From the NCBI GenBank assembly GCA_019918135.1, contig WBZZ01000830.1, forward strand, positions 1 to 64,000: a stretch of 64,000 nucleotides of DNA, given 5' to 3'. A program made the translations under genes and the position numbers. The notes under the pieces are model-generated. The model saw only the letters and a program-made list of their open reading frames with translations. It had not been told where the DNA came from and did not search any database. The DNA is from Paulinella micropora. Lineage: Eukaryota; Cercozoa; Imbricatea; Euglyphida; Paulinellidae. Below are positions 51,354 through 62,959 of this stretch, piece by piece (the stretch's first letter is position 1; each line of letters opens with the position of its first letter).

Positions 51354-51417
51354 AGAGGGGAGAAGCTCATGTTGTGTGTGCTGTGAAATGAGGTTTTTAC
51401 CAGCTTGCGCAGCAAAA
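51344..51417 (+). repeat. B2 split direct repeat
   Basis: Near-identical copy of B1 and the right limit of the element. The sequence after it turns at once into TTTCTGATTTCTGATTTC. Confidence 0.9.
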
Positions 51418-52196
51418 CTGTTTTCTGATTTCTGATTTCTGATTCCACTGCGACTTCTTTCAAATATAAAACAACCTTGATTATTCTAGGCAAGACAACT
51501 AAAACTTAATGCTTATGTATTGAATTAACCGTGGTGATAACCAGCTTACACGTGTAACGAGAAATCACTAGAAGATGTACGTGTAGACAAGAATACAAGA
51601 AACTATATGAGAAAAATCAGAACATGTAGAAAAGAATATCAGATCGGACTTATTACTATATTGAATATGGTGTAAATATGAGCATATATTAGCTGTGAGC
51701 AGATATGTGTTCAGCTGTTTTTTGAAAGAGGAAATAGCGTTAGTGTCCTTAAAGATGGTTCTCTCCAATTGTGCTTCTGATTTCGCTTCTGATTTCTCGT
51801 TCAAACGTATTTATTTCTCTTTGCAACAGTACTATTATGTGTGTCAGTCTGTGTGTGTGTATATTCTTACCTATGTAAGTATGGACACACGCACACATAC
51901 CAACACACACACACACACATACAATCTCATGCCCACACCAACACACACACACACACACACACACATGCCCACACCAACACACAAACACACATAATACACA
52001 CACATACACACACAATATAAATGCATGCATGCACAATACATACATACTGTCACACATATTACATACATGTTACATACATACAGATACACAAACACAAACA
52101 AACACAACACCAACACACAAACACACACAATCATGCCCACAAGTGTAGGTGTGGGCATGAGTGTATGTTGTGGGCATGAGAGTGTGTTGTGGGCAT

Positions 52197-52235
<39 letters not shown>

Positions 52236-52828
52236 TGGGCATGAGTGTATGTTGTGGACATGAGAGTGTGTTATACACAGAATGCCTTGCCCCATGCATT
52301 CACACCCTCCACCGTTGCATTTCTAACTGAGCAGCTTCGGCTGGGATTACTATACTTGTCTGTAAGACCCTATAGGTACCGCTAGGTTCGCGCCTTCTAT
52401 ACCCACGTAGGGGAAGGAGTTTCAGCGGCACGCCACTCTCTGGCTCCACTCGGGGACACCCGTACCTCATGATGTGTATTGTTAGGAGCAGCGGTGTGGG
52501 CATGAGTGTATGTTGTGGACATGAGAGTGTGTTATACACAGAATATAAATACACAAAAAAATACATGCATGCACAATTCATACATACACATACACACATA
52601 GTACATACATATGTTACATAAATACACATACACACAAACACAAACAAACACAACACCAACACACCATCACACCCACCCACCCACCCTCCCACCCACACAC
52701 ACACACACACACACGCACACGCAAACACAAACACACACACACACAAATCCAACACACACACACACACATCATCATCGTCTCACATCATGCCCACACCAAT
52801 ACAAACACACACACACATGCCCAAACCA

Positions 52829-52859
<31 letters not shown>

Positions 52860-53400
52860 CGCTCACACACACACACACAAACACGCTCACACACACACAC
52901 AAACACGCTCACACACACAAACACCACCACACGCACTCACGCCCCCCCCCCCCCCCCCCCCCCACACACACACAATACAAGTCGAATACATACATGCAAT
53001 ACATACATAGACACATACATACATGTTCGTATTATGTATATACTTGATTTTACACACTATTGTCTTGTATATTCAGGTTTTTTGTTCTTGCTCAGTGTTT
53101 GTTTACATTGACGTTTGTAAATGTTGTTTGTTTTCCAGCCAGGCGCGATGCTCCCTCCCTCCTCTCAGTCTCTCTCCCCCTCACTATCTTCCCCCCCCCC
53201 CCCCCACCCCCTCTTTCTCTCTCTCTCTCTGTCTCTCTCTCTCTTTCTCGTTCACCCTTGCATTCCTCTCTCTCTCTCGTTTGAGAAAGAGAAAGGAGGG
53301 CGTTAGTGTCTTAGATTTTGTATTAAGTTTTATTAATCTTGCCAAGAATAATCAAAATTGTTGTAAGTAAAAGAAGTCGCACTGTGGAAAAAGAAATCAG
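51418..53400. repeat. Microsatellite-rich region
   Basis: TTTCTGA repeats at 51423-51445; AT-rich unique DNA to 51850; (CA)n/(TG)n with ACATGCCCACACCAA words (51890-52260); the 48 bp unit GTGTGGGCATGAGTGTATGT to TTATACACAGAAT duplicated at 52236 and 52494 around about 210 bp of unique DNA; (CA)n to 52970 with poly-C at 52940-52962; CT-rich 53150-53280. No gene supported. Confidence 0.8.
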
Positions 53401-53411
53401 AAGTCAGAAAT

Positions 53412-53414
<3 letters not shown>

Positions 53415-53478
<64 letters not shown>

Positions 53479-53517
53479 TATTATTATTATTATTACTACT
53501 ACTACTACTACTACTAC

Positions 53518-53553
<36 letters not shown>

Positions 53554-53565
53554 CATTATTTAGGG
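53415..53565. repeat. (ATT)n/(ACT)n microsatellite
   Basis: About 50 trinucleotide units, mostly ATT with an internal block of ACT (53495-53520). Confidence 0.95.
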
Positions 53566-53568
53566 AGT

Positions 53569-53746
53569 ACATAGGCCATCGGTCCCTTTCCAAGGGCTGA
53601 TTGGTATAAAGCTCCTAGAGTAATGTTCTATGCCGTCACTTCCTTTATTCCACCGATTGGTGTGGAGACTTTCCTTATGGAATGGAGGACTGGATGCACA
53701 TGGCCTTATGGGTCAGCAATTGGCAGACGATACATACGTACATACA

Positions 53747-53750
<4 letters not shown>
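53569..53750 (+). repeat. Repeat unit R, copy 1
   Basis: GGAGTACATAGGCCATCGGT to CAGCAATTGGCAGACGATAC, followed by (ATT)n. A copy with about 96 percent visible identity lies at 54116-54293. Confidence 0.85.
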
Positions 53751-53810
<60 letters not shown>

Positions 53811-54075
53811 GGACACCGTGATAGCCCAGTGGTCAAGTTCTACCATTTGGGCCCTGTCGCCAGTTCGATTCCCGTCGGTGCCACCAGTATTTTCATTGAA
53901 CATACCGGTCCGTCCGGACCAGTATTTTCATTGAACATACCGGTCCGTCTGGAAGTGTTGGAACTGCCCTTGCGGGGGTGTCATTAGAGCCTATCGTCAA
54001 TTCTTCGTACTCCCCTCACGGGTGAGACGATGGAGGCGCATGTGCAGAAATGCATCAGCCATTGACAGAGAAGCA
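53811..54075 (+). mobile_element. tRNA-derived SINE-like element
   Basis: An A-box-like GATAGCCCAGTGG (53820-53832) and B-box-like AGTTCGATTCC (53862-53872) sit at tRNA-like spacing, matching an internal RNA polymerase III promoter. The body contains a duplicated CCAGTATTTTCATTGAACAT and the element ends in an (ATT)n tail. No tRNA fold is retained well enough to call a tRNA. Confidence 0.65.
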
Positions 54076-54115
54076 CTATTATTATTATTATTATTATTGT
54101 TATTATTATTGTTAT

Positions 54116-54293
54116 TAGGGAGTACATAGGCCATCGGTCCTTTCCATGGGCTGATTGGTATAAAGCTCCTAGAGTAATGTTCTATGCCGTCACTTCCTTT
54201 ATTCCACCGATTGGTGTGGAGACTTTCCTTATGGAATGGAGGACTGGATGCACATGGCCTTTTGGCTCAGCAATTGGCAGGAGATACACTATT
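54116..54293 (+). repeat. Repeat unit R, copy 2
   Basis: Second copy of the unit at 53569-53750, again ending in a (TTA)-type microsatellite. R may be the 3' body of a SINE with an (ATT)n tail. Confidence 0.85.
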
Positions 54294-54354
54294 ATTGTTA
54301 TTATTATTGTTATTATTATTATTACGAAAAAAATTGCGCCACGCCTTTCTTGTT

Positions 54355-54777
54355 TGCGCTCCAAGTAGTTTGTATTGTTGCTTTGGTAGGCACCAGAGTA
54401 GTGCCCACAAGGGATCCCAGCAAACTCCAACCATCACTCGTTTGGCTCCGTGCTTTCGGTCACGGACATAAAAATAAAACACAACCACACCAACACGCAC
54501 ATAATACGTACATTTAATACACAGTTACACATATACTACGAAGACAAACACAAACACACCAACTCACAGACGCACACACTCACGCCCACAGACACAGACA
54601 CACATATACATACGCACATAATACATACATACATATGTTACATGCATACATGCACACACATACACGAACACTTGGTATGTTTCTTTGTGTTTGTCTTTGT
54701 GTGTGTATGTGTATATGTATTATGTGTGTGTTCGTGTGTTTGTGTTTATTAAGTATTTGTATGCACGTATTATGTAC

Positions 54778-54818
<41 letters not shown>

Positions 54819-54845
54819 GGTGTGTGTTGGTGTGTTGGTGTTTGT
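54355..54845. repeat. Dispersed repeat fragment and (CA)n/(TG)n
   Basis: 54355-54480 carries, on the minus strand, GACCGAAAGCACGGAGCC and CTGGGATCCCTTGTGGGCAC, a shortened copy of the 43.4 kb repeat. (CA)n, then (TG)n, fill 54480-54845. Confidence 0.75.
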
Positions 54846-55255
54846 ATTAACGCTCCAAATAGTTTCGCACGTCCTTTGGTAGGCTTTTGCAAGGTGCCAG
54901 ACTAATAGTATTGCCCACAAGGGATCCCAGCACAGCAACCCCGACAATCATTCATTTTGCTCCGTGTCTTCGGTCAACGGGGGATGATAGAGAGTAAACC
55001 GCTGCGGAGGGAGGAGGGAGGAAGAAGGAGGGAGGAAGCAGGAAGGAAGCAGGAAGGAGGAGGAAGGAGGAAGAAGGAAGAAGGCAGAGGAAGGAATCGA
55101 AGAAGGAAGAAGCAAGGAGGAAAGAGAAAGCGCACTGCCAAGAAGATAGAAACATGTAGAGTAGTAATAGCACAGACAAGGAGCCTTAGGACAAGCTCCA
55201 GCAGGAAGGTGCGCCAAAACGAAAAAAAAGCAAATCCGGCAGCACTTTCTTCTGT
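54845..55255 (-). repeat. Dispersed repeat, inverted copy 2
   Basis: On the minus strand it repeats the order of words of the 43390-43690 copy, from GCTACAGAAGAAAGTGCTGC and GGCGCACCTTCCTGCTGG to GCGTTAATACAAACACC, with an AGGAAGGAGG-type expansion (55000-55130) in the middle. Confidence 0.8.
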
Positions 55256-55259
55256 AGCA

Positions 55260-58200
55260 CCCCTGCAACCTTTTAATCAGAAATCAGAAAGTCAGAAATT
55301 GGTTTTTTCTTTCCCGGACTGACGGGCGAGAGGGAGGGGGCCCCAGTCCATCTGTCCGGGAAAAAAAAAGTTCCGAATGTCTGGTTTCTGATTTTGCAAG
55401 GATTGCTGCACGGGTTGCAGGGGTTATGCAAAAGCTGCAAGCAGGAAGCGCGCGAGAGAACAAAAATTTTTTTTACCCTGGCCCCTCCCTCTCACGCCCC
55501 CCTTTGCCTCCCTCCGTCCGGAAAAAAAGAAAACAAAAGGAGAGTTCCGAATTTCTCGTTTCTGATTTGGCAAGGACATGCTGCACGGGCTGCAGGGGGG
55601 CTGCTACAGCTGCAAGGGGGAAGCGCGCGAGAGAACGAATAATTTTTTTTCTTAGCATAGTGCTGTAGCACAACCCCTGCAACCCGTGCTACAGCAGCAC
55701 GTGATTTGCAAAATCAGAAATCAGAAATGCGGAATCTTTTTCCCGCGCGGAAGGTAGTGGGGCAACGCGCGCCACCATGAAGAAACAATTTCTTTTGTCC
55801 CCTGCCCCCTCCCTCCGCCCCGCCCTCCCCCTCCCTTCCGCCGTCCGTCCGAAAGAAAAAAAACGGAGTTCCGAATTTCTGATTTCTGCGAGTACGTGAG
55901 TGAGCAAGTGAGCGAGCAAGTGAGTGAGTGAGCAAGTGAGTGAGTGAGTGAATGAGTGAATGAGTTAGTGAGTGAGTTAATGAGTCAGCAAGTGAGTGAG
56001 TGAGCGAGTGAGTGAATGTGTGAGTGAGTGAACGAGTGAGTGAGCAGGTGAGTGAGTAGGTGAGCGAGTGAGCGAGTAGGTGAGCGAGTAGGTGAGCGAA
56101 TGAGTAAGCGGCCTCTGGCTGTTTAGCTAGGTTGGCGGACGGCGAGAGTGTTGGACAAGGGATTGGCGAGAGGGAGCGTGTACGAGGCGGAGGGTTCGGG
56201 GGGAGAGCGAAAAAGATTTCTGGCGAGGGGAATCGCGGCTGTAGCAACCCCTGCAATTCGTGCTACAGCAGCATGTTGCTTGCAAATCAGAAGCCAGAAA
56301 TCCGGAAATCGGTTTTTTTCACTGCCTGATGGACGGGCGGGGAGGGGGGGGAAGTTGGAATGCGCGCTCGAGAATGAAACAAGAAAAGTCCATGCCCCCC
56401 TCCCTCCGCCCCCCTCCCGTCCGTCTGTCCGAAAAAAAAGAGGGGGGGGGGGGGGAAACAGAGTTCCGAATTTCTGATTTCTGATTTTGCAAGACATGCT
56501 GCCCGGGTTGCAGGGGGTGTACTACAGCTGCAAGAAGGAAGCGCGCGAGAACAAAAAAAGTTTTCACCCCTCTCCCCCCTTTCCGCCCGTCCGTCCGGGG
56601 AAAAGAAGAAGAAAAAAAAAGGTCCGAATTTTCAAAGACATGCTGCACGGGCTGCAGAGGGTGTACTACAGCTGCAAGGGGGGGCGCAAGCGAGCAGAAT
56701 TTTTTCCTTAACATGGTGCTGTAGCACACCCCTGCAACCCGTGCTACAGCAGCACGTTTGCTTGCATTATCAGAAAACAGAATTTCGGAAACAGTTGTTT
56801 TTTTTCCGCGCGAAAGGGAGGAAGGCAACAGGCGCGAGAATGAAGAAACAAGATTTTTCGGTCCCCTGCCCCTCCCTCCGCCCCAACCCCCCCCCCCCCC
56901 CCCTCCCCTTCCGCCGTATGTCCGAAAAAAGTAGAAAAAACAAAACAGAGTTCCGAATTTCCTACTTCTGCGAGTACGAGTGAGCAAGTGAGTGAATAAG
57001 TGAGTAAGTGAGCAAGTGAGTGGGTGAGTTAGTAAGAGAGCAAGTGAGTGAGTGAGCAAGTGAGTGAGCAAATGCGTGAATGAGTGAGTGAGCAAGTGAG
57101 TGAGCAAGTGAGTGAGTAGGTGCGCGCGAGTGAGTGAGCGGCAGGGGGGCACCACAGCCCCCTCTGGCAGTTCAGCTAGGTTGGTTTTTGTCTGGCGGGC
57201 GGCGAGAGTGTTGGACGAGGGATGGGCGGGAAGGAGCGTGTACGAGGCGGAGGGGTGGAGGCAGAGCGAAAAAGATTTTTTGCGAGGGGGCTTGCGGCTA
57301 TAGCACCCTTGCAACTCGTGCTACAGCAGCATGTTGTTTGCAACGTAAGAAAATAGAAACTCGGAAATCGGTTTGTTTCCCCCGCTTGATAGACGGGCGG
57401 GAGGGAGGGGAAGGGGGGAGGCTCAGGAACCTGCTAAAATCCATGAAAAAAATACCCCCCCCCCCCCCCCCCCCCCGTCCTTCTGTCAGAGAAAAAGAAA
57501 AAAAAGAAACAGTTAGAATGTCTGATTTCTGATTTGGCCAAGACATGCTGCATGGGTTGCAGGGTGTACGCTAGAGCTGCAAAAAGAAGGCGCGCAAGAG
57601 AACAAAAAATTCTTTCGCCTGCTCCTTCCCCCCCCCCCCCTCTCCCGTCCTTCCGCCCGTCCGTCCGAAAACAAAGAAGAAAAAAAAAACAGAGTTCCGA
57701 ATTTCTGATTTCTGATTTGGCAAAGACATGTTGCACGGGCTGCAGGGAGTGTGCTGAAGCTGCAAGGGGGAAGCGCGCGAGAGAGCGAACAATTGCTTCC
57801 TTAGCATGGTGCTGTAGCACACCCCTGCAACCCGTGCTACGGCAGCATGCTGTTTGCAAAATCCCAGAATTTTTTTTTTTTTTTTTTCCCTAGACGGACG
57901 CGCGGAAGGGAGGGGGGCAAAGCGCGCGAGAATGAATAAACAAAAAAAAATTTTGGTCCCCTGCATCCTCCCCCCCCCCCCCCCCCCCCACCACACACAC
58001 ACCTCCGCCGTCCGTCCGGAAAAAAAACATTTTTGATTTCTGCGAGTACGTGAGTGAGTGAGCAAGTGAGTGGTTAGTGAGTGAGTGAGCATGAGTGGGT
58101 GAGTGAATGCGTGAGTGAGTGAGCAAATATGTGAGCAGGTGAGTGAGTGAGCAGGTGAGTGAGTGGGTGAGCGAGTGAGTGAGCGAGTAGGTGAGCGAGT

Positions 58201-58935
58201 GATAAGCGGCGGGTGGCACCATACCCCACTCTGGCTGTTAGCTAGGTTAGTTTGTGTCTGGCGCGAGAATGTTGGACGAGGGATGGGCGAGAGGGAGCTT
58301 GTACGAGGCGGAGGGGCGGGGGTAGAGCCAAAAAAGATTTCTGGCGAGCGGGCTCGCGGCTCTGCCTGCAACTCATGCTACAGCAGCATGTTGTTTGCAA
58401 AGTTAGAAATTAGAAACTCGGAAATCGGTTCCCACCCTCCCCCCCCCCCCCCCCCCCCGCCTGATGGAGGGCGGGAGACAGGGCGGGAGCAAGCTCGAGA
58501 ATGAAGCAAATTTTTTACCTATGCCCCCTTCCCGTACGTCCGTCCGGAACCAAAAGAAAAAACACAGAGTTCCGAATTTTTCATTTCTGATTTTGCAAAG
58601 GCATGCTGCACGGGTTGCAGCAAGAAGGAAGCGCGCAAAAGAACAAAACAAGTTTCCCCTGCCCCCTCCTTCTACCCCCGCCACCCCCGCCCCCCTTCCC
58701 CCCCCCTTCCGCCCGTCCGTCAGGAAAAAAAGAAACAGAGTTCCAACTTGCTGATTCTGATTTGGCAAAGACATGCTGCACGGGCTGCAGGGGTTGTGCT
58801 ACAGCTGCGAGGGGGAAGCGCGCGAGAGAGCGAAAATTTTTCCTAATTTGGAAATAGTTTTTTTTTTTTTTCGCGCAGAAGGGAGGGGGCCAACGCCCGC
58901 GAGAAGGAAGAAACAAAATGTTTTGTCCCCTGCCC

Positions 58936-58972
<37 letters not shown>

Positions 58973-59038
58973 AAGTATGTATGTATGTGTGTATGTGTAT
59001 GTGTGTATGTGTGTGTGTATATGTGTGTGTGGGCGCGA

Positions 59039-59070
<32 letters not shown>

Positions 59071-59700
59071 CTTCCTCCCGTCCGCCTGCAAAAACAGAAG
59101 AAAACTTAGTTCTGACTTTATGATTTCTGCGAGGTAGTAAGTGAGCAAGTGAGTAAGTGAGTGAATAAGTGAATGAGTGGTTGAGTGAGTGAATAAGTGA
59201 TTTAAGTAAGTGAGCAAGTGAGCGAATGCAGGAGTGAGTGAAGGAGTGAGCGAGTGAGTGAGTGAGGAGGTGAGAGCAAGTGAGTGAGCGAGTAGGTGAG
59301 TGGGCGGTGAGTGAGCGAGTGAGCGAGTGAGTGAGTGCGGAGTGACACTAGCACTCTCTGGCGAGTACTGTTTGCTATATTGGTTTTTGAACGGCCGGGC
59401 GGGGAGAGTGTTGGACAAGGGATGGCGAGAGGAAGGGTGTACGAGGCGGAGTGGGGGGGGGGGGGGGGAACGCGCGAGAGAACATAAAAAAATTCCCATG
59501 CACCCTTCATCCATCCTGTTCGTCCGTCCCTCTGACAAAGAGAATAAAGAAAAAACTATTCTGATTTCTGATTTTGCAAATGGTTGCAGGAGGTTCTGAA
59601 TGATGGATTTCTGATTGTTGCCAGATATGCTGGACGCGCTGCGGACGGCGTGCTACAGCTTCAAGGGGGTAAGCACGCCGCGAGAAAACGAACAATGAAG
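55260..59700. repeat. Higher-order tandem repeat, four units of ~1.08 kb
   Basis: Each unit contains a TTCTGATTTCTGATTT block, GACATGCTGCACGGGCTGCA, a GCTGCAAGGGGGAAGCGCGC block, TGCTGTAGCACACCCCTGCA plus CCCGTGCTACAGCAGCA, a (GAGT)n stretch (about 55890-56106, 56968-57134, 58044-58200, 59130-59340), and GAGTGTTGGACGAGGGATGG. Poly-C/G runs separate them. Open frames through (GAGT)n give Ser-Leu-Thr-His repeats and are not genes. Confidence 0.9.
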
Positions 59701-59710
59701 TTTTTTTTCC

Positions 59711-60008
59711 TATTACTGGGTACATTCAAGTGTCAAACTCAGTCATAGAATTTGAGTTAAGGGAAAGATTTCAGATTAGCGGCCAGATTTCAGATTAGTA
59801 GTCAGAATTCAAATTAGTTCAATTTGACTGCTATATCAGTCCGCAAAATCTGCATAATTTTCAACCGCGAAATGTTAACGTTAAATTGAACTAATTTGAC
59901 TCGCAATTCTGACCACTAATCTAAAATCTGACCGCTAATCTGAAATCTGATTCTTAAATCAAATTTCAACTCATGATTGAGTTTGACGCTTGAATGTATC
60001 TAGTAATA
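59711..60008. mobile_element. MITE-like palindromic element 1
   Basis: About 298 bp with long terminal inverted repeats: TATTACT, TACATTCAAGTGTCAAACTC at the left and the complement of TACATTCAAGCGTCAAACTC at the right, continuing as imperfect complement for about 110 bp. It interrupts the TTTTTCCTTA...GTGCTGTAGCAC junction that is intact in other 1.08 kb units. It has no coding capacity. The central core contains AGTCCGCAAAATCTGC and CGCGAAATGTTAACG. Confidence 0.8.
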
Positions 60009-60390
60009 TCTTAGTGCTGTAGCACACCACTGCAATAAGTGCTATTAATACATCAGTATTTTCTGTAAAATCAGAAACAAGAAATTCAGAAATATTAATA
60101 GTTTTTTTTGCACTGAGGCGGACGCGCGGAAGGGAGGAGGGGGGCAGGGGGTTGTTGTAGCGCGCGTGAGAATGAACTCTGTTGTATCCTGCCCCCTCCC
60201 TCCGCGCCCCTTCAGTCAGTATGTATATATATTTAAGTTATTAATACAGGAGAAAAAATCTTCTGTTATTAACATTACTAAGAGAAAAATTCGTTATTAA
60301 TATATTAATATTAGTAAAAAATATGATCTAACATTTTCAGAATGAATTCTATTGTATCCTGCTCCCTCCCTCCGCGCCCCTTTAGTCAGT

Positions 60391-60673
60391 ATATATTGCT
60401 GTTGACATTCAAGACAACAACAAAAATTAGTTTTTCATTTTTGTGTCAGATTTTCATTTTTGTGACAGTTTTTCATTTTTGTGACAACAATTCAAATTTT
60501 CAAATTTAACGGTAACATTTCGCGAAAATTTACGATATTTTGCGGACGAATATAGCAGTTAATTTGAAAAATTCAAATTTTCACCCAAAATCAAAATTCC
60601 AACCAAAACTGAAATTCCAACCAAAACAGAAAAATCAATTTTTTTGTTGTCTTGAATGTCAACAGCAATATAT
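60391..60673. mobile_element. MITE-like palindromic element 2
   Basis: About 283 bp with 30 bp inverted ends (ATATATTGCTGTTGACATTC with AAGACAACAA). The flanks CCTCCCTCCGCGCCCCTT / TATTTAAGTT match 60190-60240, which lacks the element: a paralogous empty site. The core AACATTTCGCG...ATTTTGCGGAC is the reverse complement of the core of element 1. TIRs differ from element 1 apart from ACATTCAAG. Confidence 0.85.
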
Positions 60674-61574
60674 ATTAATATATTTAAGTTTTAATACAAA
60701 AGAAAAATCTTATATATATATTAATATATGTTATTAATGCAAGAGAAAAATGTGTTAATATTAATATTAGTAAAAAAAAATATGATCTAACATTTTCAGG
60801 GAAAAAAATATTAATCGCTTACAATAAAATAAAATTGTTGGTTATGAGGCGCCTAATTCATCATAGTATTACAATATATACAATATTAATACTGCTATTA
60901 ACTTGAATATATAATATTAATACTGCTATTTATTATACACAGTAATAATAAATCAATTTAATTAAAAGTGCTTTAGTGGAACATGAGCTACCTGACGTAA
61001 CTGATGGCGATGTCCGTCTATCTTAAACAATTTTATTAATAATTATAATATTAATAAATGATTAGGACCTCAGCCTGATTGACAGTAATAATAAGCGGCG
61101 GCCAGCCGCATTCAGATTCTAGGCTAGGCCCTTTCGTAGACTGATGATGATGCTTCATTTCTTTTCTGCTTACGTATCTTTTTGACACTAGCAGACCTTT
61201 TCGTACAGGACGCTCACCACTACTACGGTAGGGATAAGTGGGAAACTTAAGCGAAGGTAGTGAGTTGTAACATTAATTTATGCTGAAGAACTATGTGACA
61301 GAAAACGTAGTATGATTAAATTTATTATTTATCAAGATATGCAATGTGCCATAGCTAACAACCCATTGAAGGGCATGGACAATACTAATCTGATCGAAAA
61401 ATCACGAGTTAAGGAGCCTACTACAATATTTCAGTATCCCCCCCCCCCCCTCTCTCTCTCCCCTCTCCGCCGCAACAAGAAGATTCAATCTATTTTACCT
61501 GTGCCAGTCTTTTCACGATTTCCTCCACGCTGGCTCGCTTGTGGGTCGGAGTGCTGCGGTCAAAGCTGCAGAAA
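60674..61574. other. AT-rich DNA, no gene seen
   Basis: Dominated by TATTAA-type sequence to about 61070, then mixed DNA with no credible open frame. Poly-C at 61439-61450 followed by a (CT) run. Confidence 0.5.
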
Positions 61575-62830
61575 TCAAGGCCACTGAAATCTACGCCATG
61601 TTTTTTGCTTTCTGCTTTGCTCAATCTTTGAATGGTCATCCCTGCTCACGACAGGGATGATGACCTTGCCAGCGGCTAGTGCCCAACGGACCTCTTTTCT
61701 ACAGAACTCTCGCGAGAAGTAGCTATTCTTTCCGTCGTCGGTCACGATGGCGATGAATGCTTTCGATTGTGTACTCCCTTTTCCCTGGCATTCTCGTCTC
61801 GCTTTTCCATCTCCACGTCCAGCCAGCAAGACTTGCCCATCTTACTCAGCGAAGTGTAGAGCTCACCCGCGGTCACTACGGCTGCTTTATCTCTCTGAGT
61901 GTGGCTCAAGAAGAAGTCCCAGTCAGCTTCCGGTGCATACTGTTTATGCTTGATTCCGTCTCTCTCTCCCAAGGGCCATTCTTGTGCTGCTTCATTTCCC
62001 AAGCGTGTGCTTTCTTGTTTGCTCTTTTGCTTAATTTCATCGCCATTCCCAGAAACCGGTACCATGGACCCGTGTTGCTCAAGAAAGGCAGCATTGACTT
62101 TGGCCACAACTTCCTTCACACTGGCGTCTTTCAGCGCCTCATGCGGTCGAAAGTGCAAAAATCAAAGCGACCAAGATCTAGTCCTCGCTCGTTGCCCTTT
62201 CGTATGAGCTTTCCAATTTCGTCCTTGTCGTCTCTGCGCACGACAGGAACGATGACTTTGCCCGCGTCCACGGCACAGCGGATCTCTTCCTGGCATGACG
62301 CTTGTGAAAAGTAGCTGTTCTGTCCGTTGTCGGTCACAACCGCGATGAAGACGTCCGAAGTCCGTATTGCCTTGAGCTTTTCTGTATCATGAACGTTTCG
62401 TTTGTTGTCCTCCTCCCCATCCTGCCAGCAAGGTCTGCCCACCTTGCAAAGCGAATCATGCAGCTCACTGGCGATCAGTTTGGCTTCTTCATCTCTGTGT
62501 GAACGGCTTACAAAGAAACTCCAACCAGCTTTTGCGTGCTGGCCGCGCACATCATGCCTGCTCAAGCCCCAAAGCACACTCAAGCCCTCGCGCCCGGTCG
62601 CCCATGCCTGCTCGTCCAGCACCTCGCAGATCTCATCGCTAGCCTGGGACGTGTCTCTGGCAGGGCCTCGTCCTTTCAGGACACAGTTCTGGCAGAGCAA
62701 GTGTGCGACGCAGGCCGATTCTTCTGCGCGGCCCCAGCGAGGAAGGCGAAGCACTGTGAGCACCTCTTGAACGAAGCTGGACGCGTAGTGAAACAAGAAG
62801 CCCTTCGAACCCGCCACACACCTGTGAACC
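61575..62830 (-). CDS. Tandem TIR-like domains, one frameshift
   Basis: Preceded by an acceptor-like TTGGTTCACAG, the exon reads FLFHYASSFVQEVLTVL, CVAHLLCQNC, then TIR-like domain 1 (GWSFFVSRSHRDEEAKLIAS, VGRPCWQDGE, SDVFIAVVTDNGQNSYFSQA, AGKVIVPVVRRDD). Domain 2 repeats this: WDFFLSHTQRDKAAVVT, MGKSCWLDVEM, then after a one-base shift near 61795, KAFIAIVTDDGKNSYFSREF and AGKVIIPVVSRDD. The FxSHxxRD start, the Cys-Trp-x-Asp strand and the SxxFIAVVT block fit TIR/SEFIR-type folds used in immune signalling and NAD cleavage. A catalytic Glu (QEEIRCAV / RKEVRWAL) is at the right place in both. The second domain is interrupted here. Confidence 0.7.
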
Positions 62831-62959
62831 AACAAGCATGGAACTGATTGCAATGATGACTTCAAAATATGCAAATTAACGGTTTCGAATTCCATGTTTG
62901 CACAGGTGCTGATAAATTATTTCAGCGTCATATTACATGGATGCACAAGTACATCAAGC

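Larger units (their letters stand above)
45272..51417 (+). mobile_element. Tyrosine-recombinase retrotransposon, Ngaro/PAT-like (DIRS order)
   Basis: Layout: A1 (45272-45484), gag-like gene, reverse transcriptase/RNase H gene, tyrosine recombinase gene, B1 (50846-50917), A2 (50914-51125), about 218 bp, B2 (51344-51417). Split direct repeats A1...B1-A2-B2 and a tyrosine recombinase instead of a DDE integrase define Ngaro/PAT-type DIRS-order elements, which replicate through a circular intermediate. The repeats are nearly identical and genes mostly open, so insertion is fairly recent. The pol gene has one frame break. Confidence 0.9.

Noticed and set aside
53403..53563. Poly-Ile/poly-Asn proteins
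   Set aside because: Translations of an (ATT)n microsatellite.
53862..53872. Functional tRNA gene
   Set aside because: B-box-like sequence present, but no proper cloverleaf; followed by a SINE body and (ATT)n tail.
61085..61260. rRNA-like or C/D snoRNA-like sequence (TGATGATGATGC, GGTAGGGATAAGTGGG)
   Set aside because: Resemblance is limited to short words; no extended rRNA match or box D/guide arrangement could be confirmed by eye.
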